Below are positions 1-6,227 of a stretch of DNA of 39,081 nucleotides, piece by piece; position 1 is the first letter of the stretch, and each line of letters begins with the position of its first letter. Made by a program: the position numbers and the translations under genes. The notes under the pieces were generated by a model. The model had not been told where the DNA came from and ran no database searches. It saw nothing but the letters and a program-made list of their open reading frames with translations. This stretch comes from a virus, in IMG/VR virus record IMGVR_UViG_3300042376_001558, positions 1 to 39,081 of that record. One strand, given 5' to 3'.

Positions 1-169
1 CCTCGCTGACGTACTGCGAGAACAGGGTGATTTCGAAGGTGCCGTCAGGCGTCTCGATCACCAGCTCCCGGTTGGTGCTGATCAACCCGTCAATGAGACC
101 GCTCTCCTTGACCGGGCCGATGCGGATCGAGGTGACCTGGTGGATGTTGAGGTTGAAGTTCTTGCTCAT
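1..169 (-). CDS. Unknown small phage protein, 3' part cut by window edge
   Basis: The visible part gives 56 residues beginning MSKNFNLNIHQVTSIRIG and continues past the left edge. The start is set by AGAAAGGAGAA at 174-184, which sits 4 nt before the ATG at 169-167. The residues alternate hydrophobic and polar (RELVIETPDGTFEITLF), which suggests a small beta-sheet protein. I recognise no family and assign no function. It is the last gene of the minus-strand early cluster visible here and is separated from its upstream neighbour by about 87 nt of noncoding DNA. Confidence 0.72.
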   Translation of the reverse strand, partial: MSKNFNLNIHQVTSIRIGPVKESGLIDGLISTNRELVIETPDGTFEITLFSQYVSE

Positions 170-191
170 GCTTTTCTCCTTTCTAAGTTGG

Positions 192-245
192 CGTAGTGAT
201 TTTACTAATCACGGCAAAAATTAATCTAGGTGTTTTCCCTACACC
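192..245 (-). promoter_or_regulatory. Noncoding leader with weak promoter-like box and two short hairpins
   Basis: This 170-256 gap holds no gene. On the minus strand a TAAAAT hexamer (204-199) could be a -10 box for the gene starting at 169, but I see no good -35. A GGTGT/ACACC stem (229-233 with 241-245) lies just after the lipoprotein gene, and a run of five T (minus strand, 220-216) follows about 9 nt later, which is too far for a strong intrinsic terminator. A second stem is GTGATT/AATCAC around 196-212. The region probably separates two transcripts, but each element is weak. Confidence 0.3.
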
Positions 246-256
246 ACGGCTTTCTC

Positions 257-634
257 TTACCTGATCTCAATGTCAGGGACAATGACCGAGGGCTTGAACA
301 CCACTCGGTAAAACGACGTGCTGACGTTCTTCGCATCGATCTGCTCGACAAAGAACGTGACGTTGTCGGACAGCCCCAAAAAATGCTTCTTGAACGCGCC
401 AGGCCCGGTCCTGCACGTCACAGACAAGAAGCCTGCTTTGTCGTTGTTGCCCAGGCTGCAGTAGCCTTCAATGGACAGCATGTAGTCGTTCGTGATGCCG
501 TTGTAGAAGATCACGCGGCGGGCAACTTCAAAGTTGTCCGCTGCCTTTGACACGTTGCGCGATGCCACGTCAGCGTCAGACTGGCAGCCAGCAAGAGCGG
601 CGGCCGCAAGTGCAATGAGAAGCGCCTTCTTCAT
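257..634 (-). CDS. Phage-encoded beta-sandwich-type lipoprotein
   Basis: This 125-residue protein starts with a textbook lipoprotein signal: MKK, a hydrophobic Ala/Leu stretch, then lipobox LAGC with Cys17 as the acylation site. Residue +2 is Gln, so outer-membrane sorting is expected in a Gram-negative host. The mature part contains RRVIFYNGITNDYMLSIEG and LSDNVTFFVEQ, segments I associate with a small lipoprotein family found in many unrelated phages and often labelled beta-sandwich lipoprotein. Two Cys (in YCSLGNN and VTCRTG) may form a disulphide. The ATG overlaps the upstream stop by one base (TGATG), implying coupled translation. Phage lipoproteins elsewhere (T5 Llp, for example) block superinfection by masking receptors. 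That role is inferred here and not shown. Confidence 0.88.
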   Translation of the reverse strand: MKKALLIALAAAALAGCQSDADVASRNVSKAADNFEVARRVIFYNGITNDYMLSIEGYCSLGNNDKAGFLSVTCRTGPGAFKKHFLGLSDNVTFFVEQIDAKNVSTSFYRVVFKPSVIVPDIEIR

Positions 635-801
635 CAGAACACCCCAAACCAAATGCCCGTGCCGTGCACGCATCCGACCGGAAAGAAAACAGCACCTGCG
701 ATGAGGAAGCCCCACTTGGCTGTGCTCAGGCAGGTGATGACGTGGGTGAACCAGGCCAGGACGACCCAGATCGCTGCGCCGATGGAGAGGAGCTCGCTCA
801 C
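634..801 (-). CDS. Small two-helix membrane protein (GTG start)
   Basis: This is a 55-residue gene with a GTG start at 801-799 overlapping the stop of its upstream neighbour (GTGA), and AAGGAG about 7 nt before it. The protein (SELLSIGAAIWVVLAWF...) has two hydrophobic segments, about residues 5-24 and 31-46, with a short polar turn at STAKWG. It is therefore probably a hairpin inner-membrane protein. It is followed directly by the lipoprotein (TGATG), so the two may act together at the envelope. The layout could suit an accessory lysis or exclusion protein, but there is no family match I can name. Confidence 0.7.
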   Translation of the reverse strand: MSELLSIGAAIWVVLAWFTHVITCLSTAKWGFLIAGAVFFPVGCVHGTGIWFGVF

Positions 802-1313
802 CGCTCCACTCCTTGCAACTCGTCGGCCACCAGTTGGGCGTAGCCGGCAATGTCAACCCAGCTATCAACGTGGTCCGGGTCGCCGTTGACGATGCGGCCG
901 ATCTTGTGGGCAATCATCTCCAAGGACTCCCACTGGCTATCGGTGAAGGTCTTGTTGTGCAGACGGGCATGCTCTGACATCGCACGCTTGATGTCCTGCG
1001 TGATCTTGGCGTGGCCAGAGAACTTGCCGTAGCGGTCGCCGCGCTCCGTGAGTATCGCGACGATGCCCCCGCCCTCGTGGACGGTCAGCGTGGTCGGTGC
1101 CTCTTCTTGCTGCACCGATGCCTCCACTGGGGCCTGTGCCGCCCCCTCTTGGGCAGCCTTTTCGGCTTGCTCCTTGATGTGCTTGAGCACCACGTAGACC
1201 ACGGGCGCTGAGACGCCAAACTTCGTGGCCACGTCCTTGGCCTTGGCGTTGGGGTTCTTGGCCAGGAACTCGCGGACCTGGGCGGTTTTGGATTTTGCTT
1301 TTGCAGTTTTCAC
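798..1313 (-). CDS. HTH-like N-terminus fused to DUF6378-like domain
   Basis: This is a 171-residue protein with a GTG start at 1313 preceded by AAGGAG. Residues 10-50 (VREFLAKNPNAKAKDVATKFGVSAPVVYVVLKHI) read as a winged-helix or HTH module of the kind that senses repeated motifs. An Ala/Gln/Glu-rich linker follows (about 50-75). The C-terminal part (RGDRYGKFSGHAKITQDIKR ... MIAHKIGRIVNGDPDHVDSW) matches from memory the phage domain DUF6378, an all-helical acidic/His-rich domain of unknown function common in phage genomes. DNA binding by the N-terminus is an inference. The gene is translationally coupled to the following membrane protein. Confidence 0.85.
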   Translation of the reverse strand: MKTAKAKSKTAQVREFLAKNPNAKAKDVATKFGVSAPVVYVVLKHIKEQAEKAAQEGAAQAPVEASVQQEEAPTTLTVHEGGGIVAILTERGDRYGKFSGHAKITQDIKRAMSEHARLHNKTFTDSQWESLEMIAHKIGRIVNGDPDHVDSWVDIAGYAQLVADELQGVER

Positions 1314-1339
1314 GGGGGTTCTCCTTAAGTGGTTGGAGG

Positions 1340-1579
1340 TCAGGGAAGAAGCTTGGCGACGTACGAGCCGGCCGCAAAGACGGCAAGTCCATAAACCAAG
1401 CAGAGGGAAAAGGTGGCCAAGGGGCGCTTCTTAGGGATGCCCAGCAGTCCTGCTTGCACGAGCTCCTCGTCGCTGTTGAGCTGCGGGAGAGGCTTGTTGT
1501 ATTGCAGGCCGATGAGTACCTTGCCGGTGTTGTAGTAACGCCCACTGGCAGCTAAGGCTTTAAAGACATCGGGGTTCAA
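1340..1579 (-). CDS. Small protein with C-terminal membrane segment (TTG start)
   Basis: The 79-residue protein starts at a TTG (1579-1577) that overlaps the preceding stop as TTGA, with GAGGAGG 7 nt upstream deciding the start. The N-terminal half is soluble and contains a Tyr/Asn-rich stretch (SGRYYNTGKVLIGLQYNKPL). Residues about 55-76 (LATFSLCLVYGLAVFAAGSYVA) form one transmembrane helix near the C-terminus. No family is recognised. A tail-anchored topology is likely. Confidence 0.75.
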   Translation of the reverse strand: MNPDVFKALAASGRYYNTGKVLIGLQYNKPLPQLNSDEELVQAGLLGIPKKRPLATFSLCLVYGLAVFAAGSYVAKLLP

Positions 1580-1719
1580 AACGGTGCCTCCTCAAGTTCT
1601 TCGACAGGCGCATCGGGGCGCTTCAAGAATTCTTCAGGTGCCTGCTCAGCAGGCATGACCCAACGGGTGCCATCCCACTGAGGAAATGGCCAGGGCCAGG
1701 GCTGTAACTTAGGGCTCAT
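1576..1719 (-). CDS. 47-residue Trp/Pro-rich protein
   Basis: The ATG at 1719-1717 follows the conserved ribosome site AGAAAGGAGAA (1725-1735). The 47-residue product has an unusual N-terminus rich in Trp and Pro (QPWPWPFPQWDGTRWV) and an acidic C-terminal half (PVEELEEAPF). It has no membrane segment and no known domain. Its stop overlaps the TTG start of the next gene, so it probably drives that gene's translation. The strong ribosome site and intact coupling argue that it is real despite its size. Confidence 0.68.
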   Translation of the reverse strand: MSPKLQPWPWPFPQWDGTRWVMPAEQAPEEFLKRPDAPVEELEEAPF

Positions 1720-1748
1720 CTTCTTTCTCCTTTCTGTTGGTGGAAACT

Positions 1749-1925
1749 CTATCTTAACGACTCTAATTCTTTTGTCAACTCCTCAACTCGTTTTTCTGCT
1801 TTCAGCCAAGCATCGCGCCATAGGCGGCTCTCGTCAATCCTATCTGCCGCGGCTTGAAGGTACGGCCTGATAAGTGAGTTCATTGGGTACTTGGCCAAGT
1901 CGCGCAGGACATCGGATAGCTTCAT
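1749..1925 (-). CDS. 58-residue helical protein, unknown
   Basis: It starts with ATG at 1925-1923 inside an ATGA overlap with the upstream stop and ends with a TAG. That genuine amber stop matters when judging the TAG in the helicase gene. The product (MKLSDVLRDLAKYPMNSLIR...) is charged and predicted helical, with a C-terminal heptad-like stretch (KAEKRVEELTKELESLR) that may form a short coiled coil. I recognise no family. Confidence 0.68.
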   Translation of the reverse strand: MKLSDVLRDLAKYPMNSLIRPYLQAAADRIDESRLWRDAWLKAEKRVEELTKELESLR

Positions 1926-2146
1926 GGCTGGGACTCAAGAAACTCTTCCTCCCAGAGCAGCTTCTGGGCCTCGGAGATGCTGTTGGTGATGTCGATGTAA
2001 CGCAGCTTGTTGCTCGGTCCAACCACCGGCAACACGACGCGTTTCAGGTGTAGCTCCGCAGGCATCTCCATGCCTGTGAGCCTAATCTCTTCCCAGAACT
2101 CAAAAGTGAGTTCTACGGGCAGGGATATTTCCGTCTGGTACTTCAT
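1922..2146 (-). CDS. 74-residue protein of unknown function
   Basis: The chosen start is the ATG at 2146-2144 (MKYQTEISLPVELTFEFWEE), with AGAAAGAGG upstream. An earlier in-frame ATG exists but would lie deep inside the upstream gene. Even with the shorter start the gene overlaps its upstream neighbour by 47 nt in another frame, an unusually long same-strand overlap. The product is acidic, with a beta-rich first half and a helical C-terminal end (ISEAQKLLWEEEFLES). There is no recognised domain. Confidence 0.65.
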   Translation of the reverse strand: MKYQTEISLPVELTFEFWEEIRLTGMEMPAELHLKRVVLPVVGPSNKLRYIDITNSISEAQKLLWEEEFLESQP

Positions 2147-2477
2147 CGGGGGCCTCTTTCTGTCTGTTCTCGTTGATGCGTTGAAGGGTGAGTGACTCTT
2201 TGTGTGCCTTCTCAAATGCCGGCTTGATCATGTCCACCAGCAGTGAGCTCTTGGTGGCCTTGTAGAACAAGCTCATTTCGTGAAGCATGAAGTACATGTC
2301 CTCCGGCACAGACACGCTGCGAAAGCGGCTGCCGGTGCGCTTGGAAGGCGACGCGCGCATCTCCTGCCAGCGGTCCTTCTTTGGGCGGCCGTTCTTCTTT
2401 GGGCGACCCCTCTTGCGCTTGCGCACGTAAGGCTCCGGATAGGCCGGAACCACTTTGTTTTTAACCCATGTAGGCAT
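2100..2477 (-). CDS. AT-hook and ribbon-helix-helix-like DNA-binding protein
   Basis: The start at 2477 follows AGAAAGGAGAA (2480-2490), giving 125 residues. Near residues 20-36 the protein carries a very basic stretch with two GRPKK units (RKRKRGRPKKNGRPKK), the hallmark of AT-hook minor-groove binding. Residues about 50-95 (RFRSVSVPEDMYFMLHEMSLFYKATKSSLLVDMI) have the strand-helix-helix pattern of Arc/MetJ-type ribbon-helix-helix proteins. A sequence-specific repressor or a DNA-architectural protein is the best guess. It is the first gene after the terminator that closes the replication operon, a plausible place for a regulator. Confidence 0.82.
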   Translation of the reverse strand: MPTWVKNKVVPAYPEPYVRKRKRGRPKKNGRPKKDRWQEMRASPSKRTGSRFRSVSVPEDMYFMLHEMSLFYKATKSSLLVDMIKPAFEKAHKESLTLQRINENRQKEAPDEVPDGNIPARRTHF

Positions 2478-2493
2478 GATTCTCCTTTCTGTG

Positions 2494-2522
2494 GAAAAAG
2501 AGGCCAGGCTCAAGGCCTGGCC
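2494..2522 (-). terminator. Rho-independent terminator after the DNA polymerase gene
   Basis: On the minus strand GGCCAGGC and GCCTGGCC form a perfect 8-bp GC-rich stem (2515-2522 with 2502-2509) with a 5-nt loop, followed immediately by TCTTTTTCC (2501-2493). It lies 49 nt after the polymerase stop and only a few bases before the ribosome site of the next gene. It should end the replication operon transcript. The next gene must then depend on partial read-through or on processed transcripts. Confidence 0.82.
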
Positions 2523-2570
2523 GAATTGAAGACTTCCCCTAAAGGGCAACTGCAAGAAGCCCTGGGAGAA

Positions 2571-4448
2571 TTATGCCGCGGCCCCCCAGCTCAGTCCAGT
2601 CTCAACGTCCACTCGGCTGGGCACTTCCAGGCTCACGGCCTTGGCCATGATGTCTGCAGCCTCGCGGGCCTCGTCGCGATTTCTGACCGACAAGGCGATC
2701 TCGTCGTGCACCTGCAGGCGGATGTCAAAGCCGGCCTTGGCCAGCGCCACCATGCCGGCCTTGGTCTGGTCGGCGGCAGACCCCTGGATGAGCCTGTTGA
2801 GGCCCTTGTAGGTGCCTGCACGCTTGATCCGTGAGCCGTATTCAATGATTGCCTGCTCGCGCGGCAGCGCCTTGTTCACGCCCCACTCCATCGGCTCCCA
2901 CAATGGGAAGCGGCATTTGCGGCCCAGGAGCGTACGGATCGCGCCGCCCGAAGCCGGGTGCTCGATGCGCTTCATCACCGCGTCCACGGTGCCCTTGAGG
3001 AAGGGGACCTTGCTGTGGAAGGTGGCGATCAGCTCGCTGGCCTCGTCTAGGGGCAGGTCCAGGCTGTTGGCCAGTTTGGCTTTGCCCATGCCGTACATCA
3101 GCCCCAGGCCGATCGTTTTGGCCGCCTTGCGCTTGATGCCGGCCATGTCCGCGACCATCTGGTGGAAGTCCGTGTCAGGGTTTTCCTTGTACGCGTTGGC
3201 CATCTTCTCGGCCCCCGGCAGGTCCAGCAGTGTGGCATAGTGCACCAGTAAGCGCGGCTCCTGCGAGGAGAAGTCGTTTGCCGCCCAAAGCTGGCCCTCC
3301 TCCGGCAGGAACAAGCCCCGCACCAGCGGGCCGATCACCTCGTGCCGGGCCGGCACCTGCTGCAAGTTGGGGTTGGCCGCTGACAGGCGCCCTGTGACCG
3401 TGCCGCCGTCCTCGTTGCGCATCTGGTTGAAGTGGGTGTGGATGCGCCCGTCCTTGGCGCTGTGGCGCAGGTAGGGCTCCAGGAACGTGCCGTGGGTCTT
3501 GTTGAGCTCCCGGGCCTCCACGATCATCTTGGCCATGGGGTGCTCGTGCGTGTCCAGGAAGCTCTTGGTGAAGCTCGGCGCGCCCTGGGCGGTGCGGGGG
3601 TACTGGATGCCCAGCTTGTCAAAGGCATGGGCAATGCTGGCCGCGGCCCAGATGTCCACCTTCACGCCGGCCTGGTTCTTGATGTACTTGAGGATGTCCT
3701 GCTCCTTGGTGCGCATCTCTTCCATCTTGGTCTCGCACTCAGCGCGATTGAAGCGGATGCCCTTGAGCGTGATGTCCACCAGCACCGGCAGCACCTCGGT
3801 CTCGAGCCGAAAGATGGACTCGACCTCGTCGGTGCGCATGAGGGCCTTAAAGTGGTGCCAGAGCTTGAGCGTCAGCGCAGCGTCCTGCTCCGCATACTCG
3901 CCCACGTGCATGGCCGGCAGCTTCCACAACTCCTTCTTGGCGTGCACGCCAAAGTCCTGCGCCGCCTCCTTCAAGCCCTGCTCGCTCTTGATCTCCTTGA
4001 GGTAGTCAAAGCCCAGGCTGTTCAAGGCGTAGCTGAAGCGGTTCTCGTCGAGCAGCGGCGCTGCCAGCATGGTGTCGTAGATCGTGCCGTTCACCTCGAA
4101 GCCGGAGGCTCTGAGCCAGCCGAGGTCGTAGGCGGCGTTGTGCATGATCTTGTCTGCTGGCGTCGCGAGTACATCTTGCACCCAGCGATCAACAATCCGG
4201 CGATCAAGGTTACCGCCACCGCCATGAGCAACAGGAAAATAGCCTGCCCAACCGTCGACGGCCACAGCGTAGCCCACAATGTAACCGTCGTTGCGAGGCC
4301 AGCCAGGGCCCATTGATTCCATGTTGGGATCACACGTTTCGAGGTCAATTGCAATCTCCTTTGCTTCACTCAGGTTGGGGAACGATTGAGGGGGCACCCA
4401 CTCGGAAATCCGTGGGAACATGGACATGGTCTTGGTGTCGCGCTTCAT
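2571..4448 (-). CDS. polA: Family A DNA polymerase with 3'-5' exonuclease
   Basis: The 625-residue phage replicative polymerase starts at 4448 in an ATGA overlap with the helicase stop, with AAGGA upstream. The exonuclease domain is intact: Exo I D35/E37 (AIDLET), Exo II N104/D108 (HNAAYD), Exo III Y185/D189 (YAEQD). Polymerase motif A is D392-E397-R399 (NDFSSQEPR), motif B spans R440, K444 and Y452, and motif C is H581-D582-E583 (QVHDE). No 5'-nuclease domain is present, as in phage enzymes. Counting from R440/K444/Y452, the residue equivalent to E. coli Phe762 is Leu448. The gene ends the replication operon. Confidence 0.97.
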   Translation of the reverse strand: MKRDTKTMSMFPRISEWVPPQSFPNLSEAKEIAIDLETCDPNMESMGPGWPRNDGYIVGYAVAVDGWAGYFPVAHGGGGNLDRRIVDRWVQDVLATPADKIMHNAAYDLGWLRASGFEVNGTIYDTMLAAPLLDENRFSYALNSLGFDYLKEIKSEQGLKEAAQDFGVHAKKELWKLPAMHVGEYAEQDAALTLKLWHHFKALMRTDEVESIFRLETEVLPVLVDITLKGIRFNRAECETKMEEMRTKEQDILKYIKNQAGVKVDIWAAASIAHAFDKLGIQYPRTAQGAPSFTKSFLDTHEHPMAKMIVEARELNKTHGTFLEPYLRHSAKDGRIHTHFNQMRNEDGGTVTGRLSAANPNLQQVPARHEVIGPLVRGLFLPEEGQLWAANDFSSQEPRLLVHYATLLDLPGAEKMANAYKENPDTDFHQMVADMAGIKRKAAKTIGLGLMYGMGKAKLANSLDLPLDEASELIATFHSKVPFLKGTVDAVMKRIEHPASGGAIRTLLGRKCRFPLWEPMEWGVNKALPREQAIIEYGSRIKRAGTYKGLNRLIQGSAADQTKAGMVALAKAGFDIRLQVHDEIALSVRNRDEAREAADIMAKAVSLEVPSRVDVETGLSWGAAA

Positions 4449-5992
4449 AGTCGAAATCCTTTTTGCTCGTTCTTGGGCAGGACAACATGCAGTGTCTGCT
4501 TGGCGCGGGTGATGCCCACGTACAGCAGCCGGTTGATGTCGTCGGAGTTCTTGTCGTAGTCCTTGGCGAACTTGGTGGACAGGTCCGTGAGCAGCAGGAC
4601 GTTGTCCGCCTCCCCGCCTTTGGCACCGTGGATCGTGGACAGCTTGATTGGCACGTGGCCCGTGAGCCGTGTGTTGCGGCGCAGGAGCGAGATCAGGTAG
4701 TCGCGCCGCTCTTCGCTGATCTTGGTCAGCGCCTTGTGCCAGATTTCTGTGGAAAGAAGCCCATGCTTTTCTTTCAACAGATCGAGCGTGTAGCTGGCGG
4801 TCGTGTCGGCCGTGCGCAGCATCTTGTGGCCGTGCTTGATGCAGCTGCTGTCGAGGTACTTGTAGACGTGCTTGACAACCGGGTAGGGCACCTCGCCGCC
4901 CTTGCGCAGCTTCTCCCAGCCCAGCACCGCGGTGAGCACTGCCTCGCTGACGCTGCGCTGGCCGTGGCGCTCGAACAGCAGGCCCTGGCTCTTGATCCAG
5001 TCGTGCATGTCGGTGAGCATGTAGTTGGTGCTGGCCAGGATGAGCCAGTTGCCGGCGGTGATGTCGACCTGCTGGAAGTCGTTGTAGTAGTGGACGCTGC
5101 CCGCCTCCTCGCGGGCCTTCCAGACCTTGGGCTGGCGCTTGCGGATGCGGTGCACCACGCGGTCGGCCAGGGCGTGCACCTTGGCCGGAACGCGGTAGGA
5201 CTGGTCGAGGACCTTGATCTGGCCCTTGAAGTTCAGGAAGCTGTCGACGTCTGCTCCGGCCCAGGTGTAGACGGCCTGGTCGTCGTCGCCTGCCAGAAAG
5301 CAGCGCTGGGCGCGCAGTGCCAACTGCTCGACCAGCCTCCATTGCAAACGTGAGAGGTCCTGCGCCTCGTCGATGATCAGGGATTCTAGGCGCGGCAGGC
5401 GCTCGGGGAACTGGCAGGCCTGCTCCAGCAGGTCGGTGAAGTCCAGCAGGTTACGGCTGGTCTTGTAGTGACGGTAGGCGCGCTCGACGTACTCGAAGTG
5501 GAACCACTCGATCTCCATCCGCGACTGGTTGTAGTGGGTGCGCAGGTCCAGGCCCTTGATCCGTGCGATGTTGATCTCGTTGAGGATGGGGTTGTCCACC
5601 TTCACAGCAAATTCTTCCTCGCCGCTTTCGATAGCAAGCTCAATGCCGGCTTCCTGGGCAAACTCCTTGTAGTGCTCAGGCGCCATCATGTCCTTGGTGC
5701 TGATGGCCAGGCACCGATACGCCAGGCTGTGCAGCGTGCGAAACCACGGGAAGTCCGTGTCGGGGCTCAGGTGCGGGAACTTCTGGATGGCCCTGTCGCG
5801 CGCTTCTGTGGCCGCTTTCTTGGTGAAGGCGAAGTAGCCGATCTGGCTCGGATGCACTGAGCGGCCCAGCTCTGTCTCTACGATGCTCAAGAGATAGGTT
5901 GTTTTACCTGACCCCAGCTACGGGGGGCCGAAGACTTTTACGATCTTCGGCCCCAACTCCTTCTCAGTTGTGCTCATGTGTTGCTTTTCCAT
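4445..5992 (-). CDS. UvrD/Rep-family SF1 helicase interrupted by an in-frame TAG in Walker A
   Basis: Downstream of the TAG every SF1A motif is present: Ia (YFAFTKKAATEA), Ic (RTLHSLAYR), II (LIIDEAQD), III (AGDDDQAVYTWAGAD), IV (QSYRVP), V (STIHGAKGGEAD) and VI (LLYVGITRAKQ). The reading frame upstream also fits: from ATG 5992 (or 5977) it reads ...KIVKVFGPP, then TAG CTG, then GSGKTTYLL. Removing the six bases 5915-5920 restores a perfect GPPGSGKTT P-loop. As written, translation stops at codon 25. The next possible start (TTG, 5890) would give 481 residues without the P-loop and so no ATPase. Both other frames close within 14 codons, so frameshifting cannot rescue it. Helicase unwinding with the neighbouring polymerase and primase is the expected role. 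Confidence 0.85.
5915..5920 (-). other. Six-base in-frame interruption (TAG CTG) of the helicase P-loop
   Basis: On the minus strand the codons read GGC CCC CCG TAG CTG GGG TCA GGT AAA. Without TAG CTG this is a canonical Walker A motif (GPPGSGK). The insertion is in frame, carries an amber stop, and would also break P-loop spacing if the TAG were decoded as an amino acid. Sequencing or assembly error next to the strong hairpin, a recent mutation, and real biology are all possible. Confidence 0.75.
5924..5954. repeat. Perfect 11-bp inverted repeat with 9-nt loop inside the helicase N-terminus
   Basis: GGGGCCGAAGA (5924-5934) and TCTTCGGCCCC (5944-5954) pair perfectly around the 9-nt loop CTTTTACGA. 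The hairpin is coding (LGPKIVKVFGP) and ends 3 bases before the in-frame TAG on the minus strand. It has no T-run and so is not an intrinsic terminator. In RNA it would be very stable. Confidence 0.85.
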
Positions 5993-5996
5993 GCCT

Positions 5997-6227
5997 TCAT
6001 TCCCACTCGTCCGCTGGCCACACCAACACCGGCGTGTGCTCGCCCACGTAGGCGCCCTCGATGTTGAACTCAATGAACTCGCGTGCCTCTTCGTGCGTCA
6101 TGCCCTGCTTGATCAGGTTCTCCCTGATCTGCTCGGCGTCGTACACCAGCGCGCTGCACAGGCCCTTGTCGCGCCAGACCATTGCGGGCCCGATGATGGC
6201 GTTGTCGTGTCCGTCGATCTTGAGCAT
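5997..6227 (-). CDS. Small conserved phage protein, unknown function
   Basis: This 76-residue protein (MLKIDGHDNAIIGPAMVWRD...) starts at 6227 in a TGATG overlap with the primase stop, with GAGGAG upstream. The segment MTHEEAREFIEFNIEGAYVG is one I associate with a small protein recurring in replication regions of diverse phages, always without known function. It is compact and acidic, with no membrane segment. It sits between primase and helicase, suggesting a replication-associated accessory. Its stop is 4 nt from the upstream helicase start candidate at 5992. Confidence 0.78.
   Translation of the reverse strand: MLKIDGHDNAIIGPAMVWRDKGLCSALVYDAEQIRENLIKQGMTHEEAREFIEFNIEGAYVGEHTPVLVWPADEWE

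Noticed and set aside
230-550. Plus-strand open frame of 106 codons over the lipoprotein gene
   Set aside because: Antisense shadow with no ribosome site. The lipoprotein on the minus strand has signal peptide, lipobox and coupled start.
3432-4316. Plus-strand open frame of 294 codons opposite the polymerase
   Set aside because: It is an antisense shadow of the polymerase, whose exonuclease and polymerase motifs are intact. No ribosome site or known domain.
4449-5342. Upstream in-frame extension of the polymerase frame to 923 residues
   Set aside because: The extension is low-complexity Arg/Gln/Pro text that lies entirely within the helicase gene in another frame. The ATGA-coupled start at 4448 with AAGGA fits family A polymerase length.
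5918-5920. Reassignment of TAG to an amino acid in this phage
   Set aside because: TAG is a normal stop for the gene at 1749-1925, no other gene in the window is interrupted by TAG, and even a decoded TAG would leave two extra residues in the P-loop.
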